DNA from: Bacteriovorax stolpii
Lineage (GTDB): Bacteria; Bdellovibrionota; Bacteriovoracia; Bacteriovoracales; Bacteriovoracaceae
Reading direction: 5' to 3'
DNA: 64,000 nucleotides
Assembly: GCA_945883845.1 (NCBI GenBank)
Contig: CAMCYI010000005.1
Span: forward strand, 1-64,000
Part shown: piece after piece, positions 9,394-18,878 of the stretch
Numbering within the stretch: the stretch's first letter is position 1
Layout of the letters: every line of letters begins with the position of its first letter
Notes under the pieces: model-generated
The model's database searches: none
What the model was told of the DNA's origin: nothing
The model's input: the letters and a program-made list of their open reading frames with translations, nothing else
Translations under genes and position numbers: made by a program

Positions 9394-10085
9394 TTCTCAT
9401 TTTCCTTTGAGTCAATGATCTTTTTTATGGCCAAAAATGCTAAAGGATTAAATGTCATTAATCGAGCTTGGTCTACGTAAAAGGTCTCAATGTAATTTGA
9501 GAAGTCTTCATCAATTGAATTCTTAGAATCTGACAAAAGCAGCTTATGAGGTGCCACAGGTTTAAAGTCACTATCTATTGTCCAACCTGATGCATGGATA
9601 AATTCAAGCTTAAGTTCGGGGTCTATGCTTGAAATGGCAATATGGGCCATTTCATGAATAATAATAGCCCTCTTATTATTTTCATTAAAAAATTGGTCAA
9701 AAATCAATAATACTCTATTCGATGCAAAGCTGGCGGCAGGGTTCTTTGGACTCCCTCCTACATCTCCTCTAAGAATTTCAGCTAAGTAGTATTTACTGAG
9801 CCAAGGAGGTAAGAGGGCAAGAATCTCTTGGACGATTTTTTTTTCAGTCGCATTCCATTTTTTAATTCTGGGTTTAATGTTTTTGAATCTTTGTTTAGTA
9901 GAATCTTGGAAATAATTCGATCTTTCAATTTTTCGGCAATGACCATCCCGAGCATGTGCAGATACTTTTGAACCATCAAGTTTCATGTAGCTTTGAATCC
10001 ATTGCTCACGGATATAAATCTCATACGGTTCGCAGGAAAGTGCAAAAGCAGCTGCCGTGAATAAGAAGAAAAAGATAACGGGCAT
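9390..10085 (-). CDS. Secreted putative zinc metalloprotease
   Basis: Signal peptide; IIIHEMAHIAIS (HExxH). Confidence 0.65.
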   Translation of the reverse strand: MPVIFFFLFTAAAFALSCEPYEIYIREQWIQSYMKLDGSKVSAHARDGHCRKIERSNYFQDSTKQRFKNIKPRIKKWNATEKKIVQEILALLPPWLSKYYLAEILRGDVGGSPKNPAASFASNRVLLIFDQFFNENNKRAIIIHEMAHIAISSIDPELKLEFIHASGWTIDSDFKPVAPHKLLLSDSKNSIDEDFSNYIETFYVDQARLMTFNPLAFLAIKKIIDSKENEK

Positions 10086-10130
10086 TTATTAATGGTATCA
10101 GCTAGGTCAGTAGGGTCAACTTAAACGGAT

Positions 10131-10166
10131 AAAAAAAGCCCAGTGGGTTAAACTGGGCTTTTTTTA
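10131..10166. terminator. Bidirectional intrinsic terminator
   Basis: aaaaaaagcccagtgggttaaactgggcttttttt hairpin. Confidence 0.8.
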
Positions 10167-10217
10167 TCTTTCACTTCTTGCGAAGATCAGGACTGAATTT
10201 AAATTCTAAGTGGGGTG
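10131..10217. repeat. Direct repeat copy A (attachment-site-like)
   Basis: aaaaaaagcccagtgggttaaactgggctttt...cttcttgcgaagatca.gactgaattt.aaattctaagtggggtg, nearly identical to 13081-13168. Confidence 0.9.
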
Positions 10218-10306
10218 GCAGTCGATCCTGGAGACAATCGTTTACAATACCTACTTCTTGCCACGGCCATTATTCACCTAAGGGACTGATCTTTTAGGGT
10301 TGTATT

Positions 10307-11185
10307 CTATGGTTTTCTACCCTCGAACGAATCCCAGATAAGTTTTGCTACCACCCCCGGAGCCTTGTCTTTGCTCCGACAGATAAACATATCGACGGTC
10401 ATGTCATCGTTTAAATGTGAGAGATGCTTTAATTTGCCTGACATTAACTCTCTCTCTACTTCGTGTCGTGGCAGTCGTCCCCACCCAAGTCCATTAAGTA
10501 TTAGTTCTTTCTTGGAAAGGGTGTCCGTCACTTTCCAATTTAGGGAGTCTGTATGAATACCAATCCTAACATCTTCGTCGGGAATAGTGCTGCGTTGTAT
10601 GATTTGGGGTGTGTGGTAGAGATTCTGGAGTTTCTGTTCTTTTTTTGGCAGCTTTAGGAAATGATGCTTGGAAGCGATCACTTGAATCAACTCTACTTCA
10701 CCGATTTTTTTACACTCAATGTCTTTCTTATTATGAACCATTTCAAAAATTGCTATATCGACTAAACCCCGCAGAAGCATCTTCTCGCCACTTAAAATTT
10801 CTCGTTCAAAAATAATTTGAGTCGAGGGAAACTCGCTCATGGCATTTTTGATAACAGGGTAAAGCCGCTGAGTTTGGTAGATTCCTGAACAAGATAGACT
10901 TAGCCTCATTTCCACGCGACTGGCAATTTTACTAGATTGCAATTTAAGATCGTCTACTGAGCTAAGGACTTTAGCGCTACATCTTAGGAAATCTTTTCCT
11001 TGAGGAGTGAGCTTTGAGCGGTAACCACTACGATCAAGGAGCGGATAGCCTAGCTGTTCTTCGAGATTATCTATTGAATAGATGAGCGCAGATTTTGCTC
11101 GATGAAGTTTTTCAGCAGCTTTTGTAAAACTTCCGGCTTCGGCCAAAGCCTTAAAACACTCAATTTGATCTAAGGTGATATTCAT
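10307..11185 (-). CDS. LysR-family transcriptional regulator
   Basis: N-terminal HTH ITLDQIECFKALAEAGSFTKAAEKLHRAKSALIYSIDNLEEQLG. Confidence 0.9.
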   Translation of the reverse strand: MNITLDQIECFKALAEAGSFTKAAEKLHRAKSALIYSIDNLEEQLGYPLLDRSGYRSKLTPQGKDFLRCSAKVLSSVDDLKLQSSKIASRVEMRLSLSCSGIYQTQRLYPVIKNAMSEFPSTQIIFEREILSGEKMLLRGLVDIAIFEMVHNKKDIECKKIGEVELIQVIASKHHFLKLPKKEQKLQNLYHTPQIIQRSTIPDEDVRIGIHTDSLNWKVTDTLSKKELILNGLGWGRLPRHEVERELMSGKLKHLSHLNDDMTVDMFICRSKDKAPGVVAKLIWDSFEGRKP

Positions 11186-11277
11186 AATGTTCTAATTTTA
11201 GACCAAGATATGGATTAAGTTGATCTTTTTTTTGTCATTGTTTAAGGCTATGTTTGAATAATACAAAGGATATTCGT

Positions 11278-13026
11278 ATGACAATCAAGTTTCAGATAGA
11301 CGGCCAGACTCTTCCAGCGGCACAAGCTATTCATAGCATGGCCTTTTCAGGCAAAAGTTTCGATATAGACGGACTTGAAGTCCAAGAAGTTTATGATCTG
11401 GTGATCGCTGGGGCGGGGCTTTCGGGTTTGGCTACGGCGTATTTTTATCAGCAGCGTTTTGGAAGAGATAAAAAGATACTTATTATTGATCCACTTGCTC
11501 ACTTCGGGGGTCATGCCTCACGCAATGAGTTTAATTCTGAAGCTCGTTTAGGTTACGGGGGCTCTGAGAGCTTCCAGTCACCTAAAGAAAACTTTTCTAA
11601 AGTTGTTCACGGGCTTTTAAAGGAACTGGGAATAGAGCTGAAGAAATTTGAAGATAATTATTTTGACCATGAATTATACTTTAAAAAAGGTTTGAGTCGT
11701 GGAACGTTTTTTGATCAGGAGCATTTCGGCCAAGATAAGCTAGTCACTGGTGATCCAACTGCTTGGGTAAGTGATGACGTAAAGCCAGGACACTTGAATG
11801 CAAAAAGTTTAGAGGCATTTTTTGGTGAGTTTCCTTTTTCAGATATTGATAAGAAAGAATTGCTAGAGCTCTTTACATCTTTGCGTGTAAATCTTGATCG
11901 CTTTAAGTCTACAGATGAGCGAGAAGCATATTTAAAAAAAATCAGCTACACCGAATTTTTACAAAATGAATGGAATCTTTCCGATCAAGCGATTGGTTAC
12001 TTCAATCAGAGACCTGTAGATTTTTTTGGACTTGCACCTTCTCAGATCCCGGCGCTTGATGCTGGCCACTATGGATTCCCTGGATTTCAAGGTATGAAAC
12101 TTGCGCATGAGATCTCAGGTGCTTTGAGTGAACCCTATGTGTATCATTTTCCTGACGGTAATTCTTCTTTGGCACGACTACTAGTTCGTGCGTTGATTCC
12201 TGAAGTTTCTCAAGGTGGAAATACTGAGGGCATAATTAGAGATGAATTTAAGCTCGATCAGCTCGACAACTCATCCAATAATGTACGCATCCGTTTAGGG
12301 CACTCTGTAGTGAGTGTTAAAAATAATTCCGACAATGTTGATGTAGGAGTCATTCAAGGAATTACTCAATCTCTGCATCGGATAAAGGCCAATCACGTAA
12401 CTTTGGCATGTTTTAATATGGTGATCCCCTATATTTTGAAAGATCTCAAGGCCGATCAAGCGGAAGCATTGAAATTGAATGTGAAAGTGCCGATGGTATA
12501 CACCAGTGTCCTGCTTAAAAATTGGAAGCCATGGGTTAAGCTTGGAGTGCACGAGATCTACGGAATCAACACTTTTCATTCTCGTATGAAGCTCGACTAC
12601 CCTGTGAGTCTGGGTGGCTATGAGCACACAGTGGATGAAAATAAACCGATTGTGGCACATCTGGTGCATGTACCTTCTGTGCCTTTAGAAAAAGATGCGC
12701 GAGCTGCTTTGAGGAAAGCACGAAAAACATTTTTTGCTCTTAAACCAGAAGATTTTCAGGCCCACATTATCAAAGACCTCACGCGTATGCTTGGTCCCGG
12801 CGGATTTCAAGAGAGTGATATTTTGGAAATTTGCGTGAATCGCTGGTCGCATGGCTACTCCTACAGTGCGAATACTTTAGTAGAGACGGAAGAAGAGAGT
12901 ACAAAACTTATGGAGCTTGCTCGGCAAAAAGTAGGCCGTGTGACAATAGCTAACTCAGATGCGGCATGGAGTGCTTATGCTCACTCTGCAATCGATGAGG
13001 CATATCGAGCAGTGGGAGAGTTTTAA
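11278..13026 (+). CDS. FAD-dependent oxidoreductase, spermidine dehydrogenase/amine oxidase-like
   Basis: DLVIAGAGLSGLATAYFYQQRFG...LIIDPLAHFGGHASRNEF; C-terminal SDAAWSAYAHSAIDEAYRAV; ATG at 11278 preferred over TTG at 11254. Confidence 0.8.
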   Translation: MTIKFQIDGQTLPAAQAIHSMAFSGKSFDIDGLEVQEVYDLVIAGAGLSGLATAYFYQQRFGRDKKILIIDPLAHFGGHASRNEFNSEARLGYGGSESFQSPKENFSKVVHGLLKELGIELKKFEDNYFDHELYFKKGLSRGTFFDQEHFGQDKLVTGDPTAWVSDDVKPGHLNAKSLEAFFGEFPFSDIDKKELLELFTSLRVNLDRFKSTDEREAYLKKISYTEFLQNEWNLSDQAIGYFNQRPVDFFGLAPSQIPALDAGHYGFPGFQGMKLAHEISGALSEPYVYHFPDGNSSLARLLVRALIPEVSQGGNTEGIIRDEFKLDQLDNSSNNVRIRLGHSVVSVKNNSDNVDVGVIQGITQSLHRIKANHVTLACFNMVIPYILKDLKADQAEALKLNVKVPMVYTSVLLKNWKPWVKLGVHEIYGINTFHSRMKLDYPVSLGGYEHTVDENKPIVAHLVHVPSVPLEKDARAALRKARKTFFALKPEDFQAHIIKDLTRMLGPGGFQESDILEICVNRWSHGYSYSANTLVETEEESTKLMELARQKVGRVTIANSDAAWSAYAHSAIDEAYRAVGEF

Positions 13027-13080
13027 GATAAGGATGTGATTCAGGTTGTCGCCGATTCGTGATGTAATAGTCCCGAAAAT

Positions 13081-13168
13081 AAAAAAAGCCCAGTGGGTTA
13101 AACTGGGCTTTAGTATCTTTTCACTTCTTGCGAAGATCACGACTGAATTTAAAATTCTAAGTGGGGTG
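13081..13168. repeat. Direct repeat copy B, running into the tRNA-His 3' end
   Basis: See copy A at 10131-10217; includes the same terminator stem. Confidence 0.9.
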
Positions 13169-13238
13169 AGCGACGGGGATCGAACCCGCGACACCCAGAA
13201 TCACAATCTGGTGCTCTACCAATTGAACTACGCCCACC
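13162..13238 (-). tRNA. tRNA-His (GTG anticodon), CCA encoded
   Basis: Reverse strand GGTGGGCGTAGTTCAATTGGTAGAGCACCAGATTGTGATTCTGGGTGTCGCGGGTTCGATCCCCGTCGCTCACCCCA; cloverleaf arms pair, with G-1:C73. Confidence 0.95.
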
Positions 13239-13415
13239 ACTTAGATAGGGGTACAATCTATAGGATTCGAGACCTTAAAGTCAACGATTCTCATGCGTAA
13301 GAGTGGGGTTTTGTATCCGAGTCCTGCGATAAGGCTCTGCGGCAATTCGAGAGTTATTCCAAGAATTTACAGGCAGATTGTGAAATAATAGAGAAATCTA
13401 ACGTAAGGGTTTTCT

Positions 13416-14141
13416 ATGATTTTCTTCTCTGATTTTGACGGCACACTGACGATGGAAGGGAGGGAACTCACGCGCGAGTTTTTCGACATCATGGAACTCA
13501 TCAAAACCAAGAGCCATGAACTCGTGATTGTTTCAGGCCGCTCCCTTTCCTGGGGCCATTTTTTTCTAACTCATTTTCCTCTCCATGCCTGCATTATGGA
13601 AGGTGGTGGTGTTGTGTTGTACCTCGATGATCGCGGTGAAATTGTACAAGAACCACTCGTCAGTCAGGCCGAGCTTGATCGTCTCGAAGATTTTACAAAT
13701 AATCTTAAAAAGAAATTTCCCCAAGTACCGTTGTCGGCCGACAGCTTTGGGAGACTATCTGATCGTGCGATCGAATTTAAACTCATGGGTGAAGAAGCCG
13801 TCGTAGATGTGATGAAATACATGGATGAAAAAAACATCAAGTATTCAAAGTCTAACGTGCATATCAACTTCTGGTGTGGATCGATATCGAAGTACCTTGG
13901 CGTAAAACATTTCCTCGCGAAGCACCGTCCTCAGGCGAAGCAGGAGAACTGTTGGTTCTTCGGAGATGCTCCTAATGATGAGAGTATGTTCGAGCTGTTT
14001 CACAATTCTGTTGGTGTCAGTAACATCAAACATTGCATGCATCGATTAAATCATAAACCGCGGATCATCCTGGAAGGTGATGAGAACGCGGGACCTAAGG
14101 GTGTTCTGAATTACGTTAAGGGTTTATATCAGAAACCCTAG
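13416..14141 (+). CDS. HAD-family hydrolase
   Basis: FFSDFDGTLT, VIVSGRS, FFGDAPNDESMF. Confidence 0.85.
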   Translation: MIFFSDFDGTLTMEGRELTREFFDIMELIKTKSHELVIVSGRSLSWGHFFLTHFPLHACIMEGGGVVLYLDDRGEIVQEPLVSQAELDRLEDFTNNLKKKFPQVPLSADSFGRLSDRAIEFKLMGEEAVVDVMKYMDEKNIKYSKSNVHINFWCGSISKYLGVKHFLAKHRPQAKQENCWFFGDAPNDESMFELFHNSVGVSNIKHCMHRLNHKPRIILEGDENAGPKGVLNYVKGLYQKP

Positions 14142-15111
14142 GAGGTTTTGATTTCAAGACTGCCATCACACCGTAATGATCGCTTAAAGTACTTTTTCCA
14201 TCAGCCGACGTGCGCTTCGGGCAATGCAATGGTACCGGCTCGTTAAATACAATCGATGATTGCTTCGATTCTAATTCTTCAGAGATAAAAATATGATCCA
14301 ATGTTGAATCGTTTTGTCCCCATCCGGTACTCCCGTGATCGATTTTGTTCACAAGTTTTAAAAAGAAAGTAGGATTGTTAACAAGAGGATTGTTCGTATT
14401 GTCCCATGTTACACCATTGACGTCGACGTGAGACATACTCACACTTCCCATGATAGGAAGAATGCCATCATCCCATACAGCTTCAGCGACGTCATAATAC
14501 TGTCTATCGTATTTTAAGTCCGGACCTGAGTTGAAATCTCCGGCGATGATGAATGAAGAACTTTGTTTTTTCTTTGTAAGTACGAATTCGCCAATTTCGT
14601 AGAACTGACGAATGTGGGTTGCGCTTGGTTTTTTATTGCCGCTGTATCCGGTATGAACATTCAAAATTCCGATTTTTTCGCCATTTTCAGTTTCACCGAG
14701 GATGTAGAGCATTCCCTTTTTGGCGTGAGAATCTTTTGTGTATGGAGTAAAACTTGCTTCGAGAACTTTCAGATTTGTAATGGTGACGACGCCGTTTTGC
14801 TTAATGTCGTTGAATTCCAAAGGGAACATATTAAAAGATTTATTCTTCACTGCTTCTTTCAGGGCACTGAAGGCTTTCTTGGTCCAGACTTCCTGAAGTG
14901 CGAGAGCAAAATATTTTTCTTTGTAGATATGAGCGTTGCTATCGAGAATGAGGTTATTTATTTGAGGCTTGATTCTTCGTTCTGTACAGGGAACGAAGTC
15001 GATCCCTTTCTTTTTCAGTTGGGCCATATTGTATGTGATCAGGACAACGTCAGAGAACGCGTTAAAGCTAAAGAGCGAAAGAATAAAGATGATGCTCAGG
15101 GGGCGGATCAT
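14116..15111 (-). CDS. Secreted endonuclease/exonuclease/phosphatase family protein
   Basis: TYNMAQ, ALQEVW, GDFNSGPD, STLDHIFIS, LSDHYGVMA. Confidence 0.8.
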   Translation of the reverse strand: MIRPLSIIFILSLFSFNAFSDVVLITYNMAQLKKKGIDFVPCTERRIKPQINNLILDSNAHIYKEKYFALALQEVWTKKAFSALKEAVKNKSFNMFPLEFNDIKQNGVVTITNLKVLEASFTPYTKDSHAKKGMLYILGETENGEKIGILNVHTGYSGNKKPSATHIRQFYEIGEFVLTKKKQSSSFIIAGDFNSGPDLKYDRQYYDVAEAVWDDGILPIMGSVSMSHVDVNGVTWDNTNNPLVNNPTFFLKLVNKIDHGSTGWGQNDSTLDHIFISEELESKQSSIVFNEPVPLHCPKRTSADGKSTLSDHYGVMAVLKSKPPRVSDINP

Positions 15112-16565
15112 TTCTTCGCCTCCTGAAGGTCGGGATAACGGGCGGAGATATATTTGACGATAGAATAGTACAAGGCCCTTCTGCTTGCTTCTTCTTTAAG
15201 CCAGAACTCATCGAGATACCCGTCAGCAAGGAGGTGGCTTGAATCCAGGACGAGAGTGGCCTGATTTGAAGAGAATTTTTCAGGAATAAGAGTGTTGGGA
15301 AGTTCGATAAAGCCGTCGCTCGCACTTCTGAGAGCTTTAACGACAAAATTATATTTGATGACAGCGGCCATAGGAGAATTTTGGTGGAGGACGCGGTCAC
15401 TCATCGGAGCGCCGGTAATGTTGATGTAAAATGTTTCTGGTTGAAGAGACTGTCCAGCTTCATTCACAACATTTTCAACAGTCTTCGAATCAATGAACTT
15501 CACAGCGTCGATCATTTTCGCCATTTCTTGAGAGGCATTGAGTGGAAGAATTTTCAGCACAGGAGCGATGAGCCGCGGAACGAGTACACTGTTCGTTACA
15601 TCAGCAAAAAAAGTTCCGCTGAGCATGCCTGAGAGATTCACGTGTCCAAGGATGCGGCCCATGTTGGGAGCTTTTTGATTGCGCATGATTTCTGATTCTG
15701 CGGCGAGGATTTCGGGAGTTCCCTTACAAAGAGAGACAAAAATAATGTCTTTCCCTTGATTTAGAACATCTGTCAGCTCTGGGATGATTTCCTGTATATT
15801 ATTATTGATTGTGCCCCAGGCATTCTTTTTTAAGAACACAACGGGCATCCCAAGGGATTTCATGTCAGAGATGAACTCGCTGATGTAGTACGGAGTTAAT
15901 TTTGAGTAACTCTCTTTCCAGCCAAGGCCGAAAGAAACAACGAGAGTAATTTTGTCTTTGAGTTCCGGAAGCGATACTTCTTTGCCGACATTTTTTCTGA
16001 TCGTAGCAAGAATTGTCGTTCTCAAATCTTTATTCTCTGCTTTCGACTCAATCCAGGCTTTGAAAACCTGGGCAGAAAAGATTTGTCCATAATCGGCAGT
16101 GATATCGCGGTTCAATTCTTTTGTATAACTTTGAATATTCTGATTCTTTACAAAATCTTCCGCAGTAAGGTCTTCACGAAGAATGTTTCCTTTTGCTTTC
16201 ACCTGCTCGAGGTCCTGACGAAGTCTCAGTGGCAGACTATTAAAACCATCTTCATTCAGTTTCTTCCATCCAATGAATTTATTAGAAAGTCTCGATTTCC
16301 ATTGGGAGCAATCTTTCTTACTGGTTGAAACCTGGATAACTCTTGTGAGGGTATGATTATCCCATTTGAAGAATAAATTCTTTTCTCCCGGTCGTACAAG
16401 GCAACGGGGAAATTGAGACTCATCTTCGCGGACAATAATTTGGGAGTCCTCTGCAAAAGCAAAAGAAGACAAGGCGATAAGAATGAGCAAAAGGGCCCGA
16501 AAGAACACATTCATAACCATTTCACTGAGCAAGTACCTTGCCATCGAAAGAGGCTTGTTGTTCAA
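15108..16565 (-). CDS. Secreted protein with possible alpha/beta-hydrolase fold
   Basis: Signal peptide; VVSFGLGWKESY, nucleophile-elbow-like VSLCKGTPEILAA, late LVLDSSHLL. Confidence 0.5.
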   Translation of the reverse strand: MNNKPLSMARYLLSEMVMNVFFRALLLILIALSSFAFAEDSQIIVREDESQFPRCLVRPGEKNLFFKWDNHTLTRVIQVSTSKKDCSQWKSRLSNKFIGWKKLNEDGFNSLPLRLRQDLEQVKAKGNILREDLTAEDFVKNQNIQSYTKELNRDITADYGQIFSAQVFKAWIESKAENKDLRTTILATIRKNVGKEVSLPELKDKITLVVSFGLGWKESYSKLTPYYISEFISDMKSLGMPVVFLKKNAWGTINNNIQEIIPELTDVLNQGKDIIFVSLCKGTPEILAAESEIMRNQKAPNMGRILGHVNLSGMLSGTFFADVTNSVLVPRLIAPVLKILPLNASQEMAKMIDAVKFIDSKTVENVVNEAGQSLQPETFYINITGAPMSDRVLHQNSPMAAVIKYNFVVKALRSASDGFIELPNTLIPEKFSSNQATLVLDSSHLLADGYLDEFWLKEEASRRALYYSIVKYISARYPDLQEAKK

Positions 16566-16646
16566 TTTAATTCAGGACTTACTTACGCTTCGGAAGTGAC
16601 TTTTGAGTGTTCCCGATACGGGTGTCTAACAAATAGACGGGGGCCC

Positions 16647-17816
16647 ATGTCTCGAAAAATATTAATGAGCTGTCTGGTTTTCCTTTCGTCCTGCGCATGG
16701 AATGGAAACTCGACTCATAATCTCTCTTCGACAGAGCAGTACCAGATTGTTCCTTCCGGACGAGTTCATCGCTCGTGTCTGGACCGCTTCGGAACAAAAA
16801 TGGTTCGACTGATCGATGAAAGCATCGATCAGGGAATGCATTGTTTAAAAGCTCTGGATGGTGCCGGTTCACGTAAAAATCATCATGATCTCACTGAACT
16901 CTTTAAAGAAAAAAAAATCGTCTATCACTGTAATGAAACGGAATATAACTGGAAAGGTCTTGCTGCTCATGCTTCATACACTCCTGCCATGGATAAACAA
17001 GAATACGGCTTAATCCACCCCTATGTATCAATCTTTCCTGATTTTGTATTAGGAGACTCTACTGTGAAAGGTGAGGTGATGAGCGAAGATTTTCTGAAAG
17101 ATGTTATTTTCCATGAGCATTTTCATACTATCGGATATCTCCATAACAGTTCCGTCGATTATGCTTACACCTGTGAAGACTGCTGTTTCTATGATGACCG
17201 TGCTATCGAAAAATCTCACCGTGATATTTCCTGCAAAATTTGTAAATCAAGTTATGAAGGAATTCAGGATCCGGTCTACATAGATGACATCTGGAAATGG
17301 ACTGAGAAAGCCCAATGGAAAGGTGTTAAAAGAAGTCTTCTTATACGAGTGGCAATTTTCAGAAGTCAGAACAAAAAAATGCTCTGGCCATATTTTTTTC
17401 GTGAGAAGATAAAGAATAATATTATTCATAAGTTTCTTGCAAAAAAACTCATTAAAAGTGGCATCACAAGCAAAGAGATAGTCGCTGCTTCCAAGGTTAA
17501 ATTGCCTGAGGGAAGCAAGGATTTAGAAACTCTCGCTCAATCAGTCGCTTCTTTAGAGTTAATGCTGTATGAAAAACAGGATCTGAAAAAAACGGTGATG
17601 GGATTCATGAACCTTGATACCAAGGCACTAAAATTTCAGCTGCGTCTGAATCCTAAAAGACAGACGCCCGCATACCTGTCAGCCGTTAACCTCTGGGATG
17701 AAATACTTTACGATCTGGATATGTTATATATTCAACACGCGAATCGTGACCCGGCCATTATTGAAATGCTGGACCTTAAATATAATGAGATCAGTAAAAT
17801 CAAACCATCACGTTAG
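16647..17816 (+). CDS. Lipoprotein, metzincin-like zinc protease
   Basis: Lipobox LVFLSSCAW; HEHFHTIGYLH fits HExxHxxGxxH; Cys-rich; start chosen at MSRKILM. Confidence 0.7.
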   Translation: MSRKILMSCLVFLSSCAWNGNSTHNLSSTEQYQIVPSGRVHRSCLDRFGTKMVRLIDESIDQGMHCLKALDGAGSRKNHHDLTELFKEKKIVYHCNETEYNWKGLAAHASYTPAMDKQEYGLIHPYVSIFPDFVLGDSTVKGEVMSEDFLKDVIFHEHFHTIGYLHNSSVDYAYTCEDCCFYDDRAIEKSHRDISCKICKSSYEGIQDPVYIDDIWKWTEKAQWKGVKRSLLIRVAIFRSQNKKMLWPYFFREKIKNNIIHKFLAKKLIKSGITSKEIVAASKVKLPEGSKDLETLAQSVASLELMLYEKQDLKKTVMGFMNLDTKALKFQLRLNPKRQTPAYLSAVNLWDEILYDLDMLYIQHANRDPAIIEMLDLKYNEISKIKPSR

Positions 17817-18878
17817 AAATTTTTTGATTTTTTCTTCCATCATCTTTTCGACTTCTTCATGAGTAAGGCCTAGCTTCTTTTCGATCCACTGAGAAAGGTC
17901 CACAGGGAGAGGAGCAATAAATCTTGTCATTTCCTGCGTAGGATAGGGAAGTTTGAGGGCAGCTGCGTGTAAGGCCTGTCTTGGAATCTGCATTTTTTCA
18001 TGATCGTCTTCATTGGCTTGATGATCTTTGAACCGGATGAAAACTTGCGGGTCACCATTATAAATTTTATCTCCCAAGAGTGGATACCCGTGTTCTGCTG
18101 CGTGTACACGGATCTGATGCTGGCGTCCGGTTACAGGAAAGGCAAGAGCGAGCACGATTCCGTCCTTTTCGAGAATCAACTCGAAATGAGTTTCGGCATC
18201 TTTTCCTTCTTCGGCGGTTTCCGGATAAGTGAAAATCATACTCTCAGGAATCACATTCTCTTTTCGCCCCATTCTTTCTTTCGCAGTGAACGGAAATGAA
18301 ACTGCGTTTTCATTCTTATGGGCGATAAGGAAATAACACTTACGAACTTTATCTTCTTCAAAAAGCAGACTGACTTTCTGGGCCGCTTTGGGGTTTTTTC
18401 CAAGAATCAAAATGCCGGTCGTTTCGCGGTCAAGTCGATGAATGGAATGAATCGTATGTTTATGGATGGTCTCGAAGAAAACTGTGGCGCAGTAAAATAG
18501 GTTTCTTCCAGCTGGATGGGTGATCATGAAAGGCGGCTTGTTGATTACGATAATGTCTTTATCCTCAAAGACAACTTTCGGCTCCTGTGTTTTCGGAACA
18601 ACTTCCCCGCGCCAGAATTCCTCTTCAATCTCGTTATCGTTCCAGGTCGTGATCGTTACTGTTTCACCGAAATGGACTTTGACACTGGATTTGTGAGGTG
18701 GTTTGCGCCCTGATATTTCGACTTCGCCCTTCTCTATCTTGCTTTTTAAAAACTGGCGCGACAGTGTCGGCATGCAGGTCATGACAAACTGATCGAGGCG
18801 CAAGTTATCATGTTCCTGCTGGACAGGATAACTTGCTACGAACTTTTCTGTGCTGAAGGATTTCTTGATCTCACTCAT
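17808..18878 (-). CDS. RluA-family pseudouridine synthase
   Basis: S4-like N-terminus; SIHRLDRETTGILILGKN; TGRQHQIRVHAAEHGYPLLGDKIY. Confidence 0.9.
   Translation of the reverse strand: MSEIKKSFSTEKFVASYPVQQEHDNLRLDQFVMTCMPTLSRQFLKSKIEKGEVEISGRKPPHKSSVKVHFGETVTITTWNDNEIEEEFWRGEVVPKTQEPKVVFEDKDIIVINKPPFMITHPAGRNLFYCATVFFETIHKHTIHSIHRLDRETTGILILGKNPKAAQKVSLLFEEDKVRKCYFLIAHKNENAVSFPFTAKERMGRKENVIPESMIFTYPETAEEGKDAETHFELILEKDGIVLALAFPVTGRQHQIRVHAAEHGYPLLGDKIYNGDPQVFIRFKDHQANEDDHEKMQIPRQALHAAALKLPYPTQEMTRFIAPLPVDLSQWIEKKLGLTHEEVEKMMEEKIKKFLT

Noticed and set aside
14563-15126. 187-aa forward ORF antisense to the EEP-family gene
   Set aside because: Lies opposite a gene with clear family motifs; composition looks like a shadow ORF
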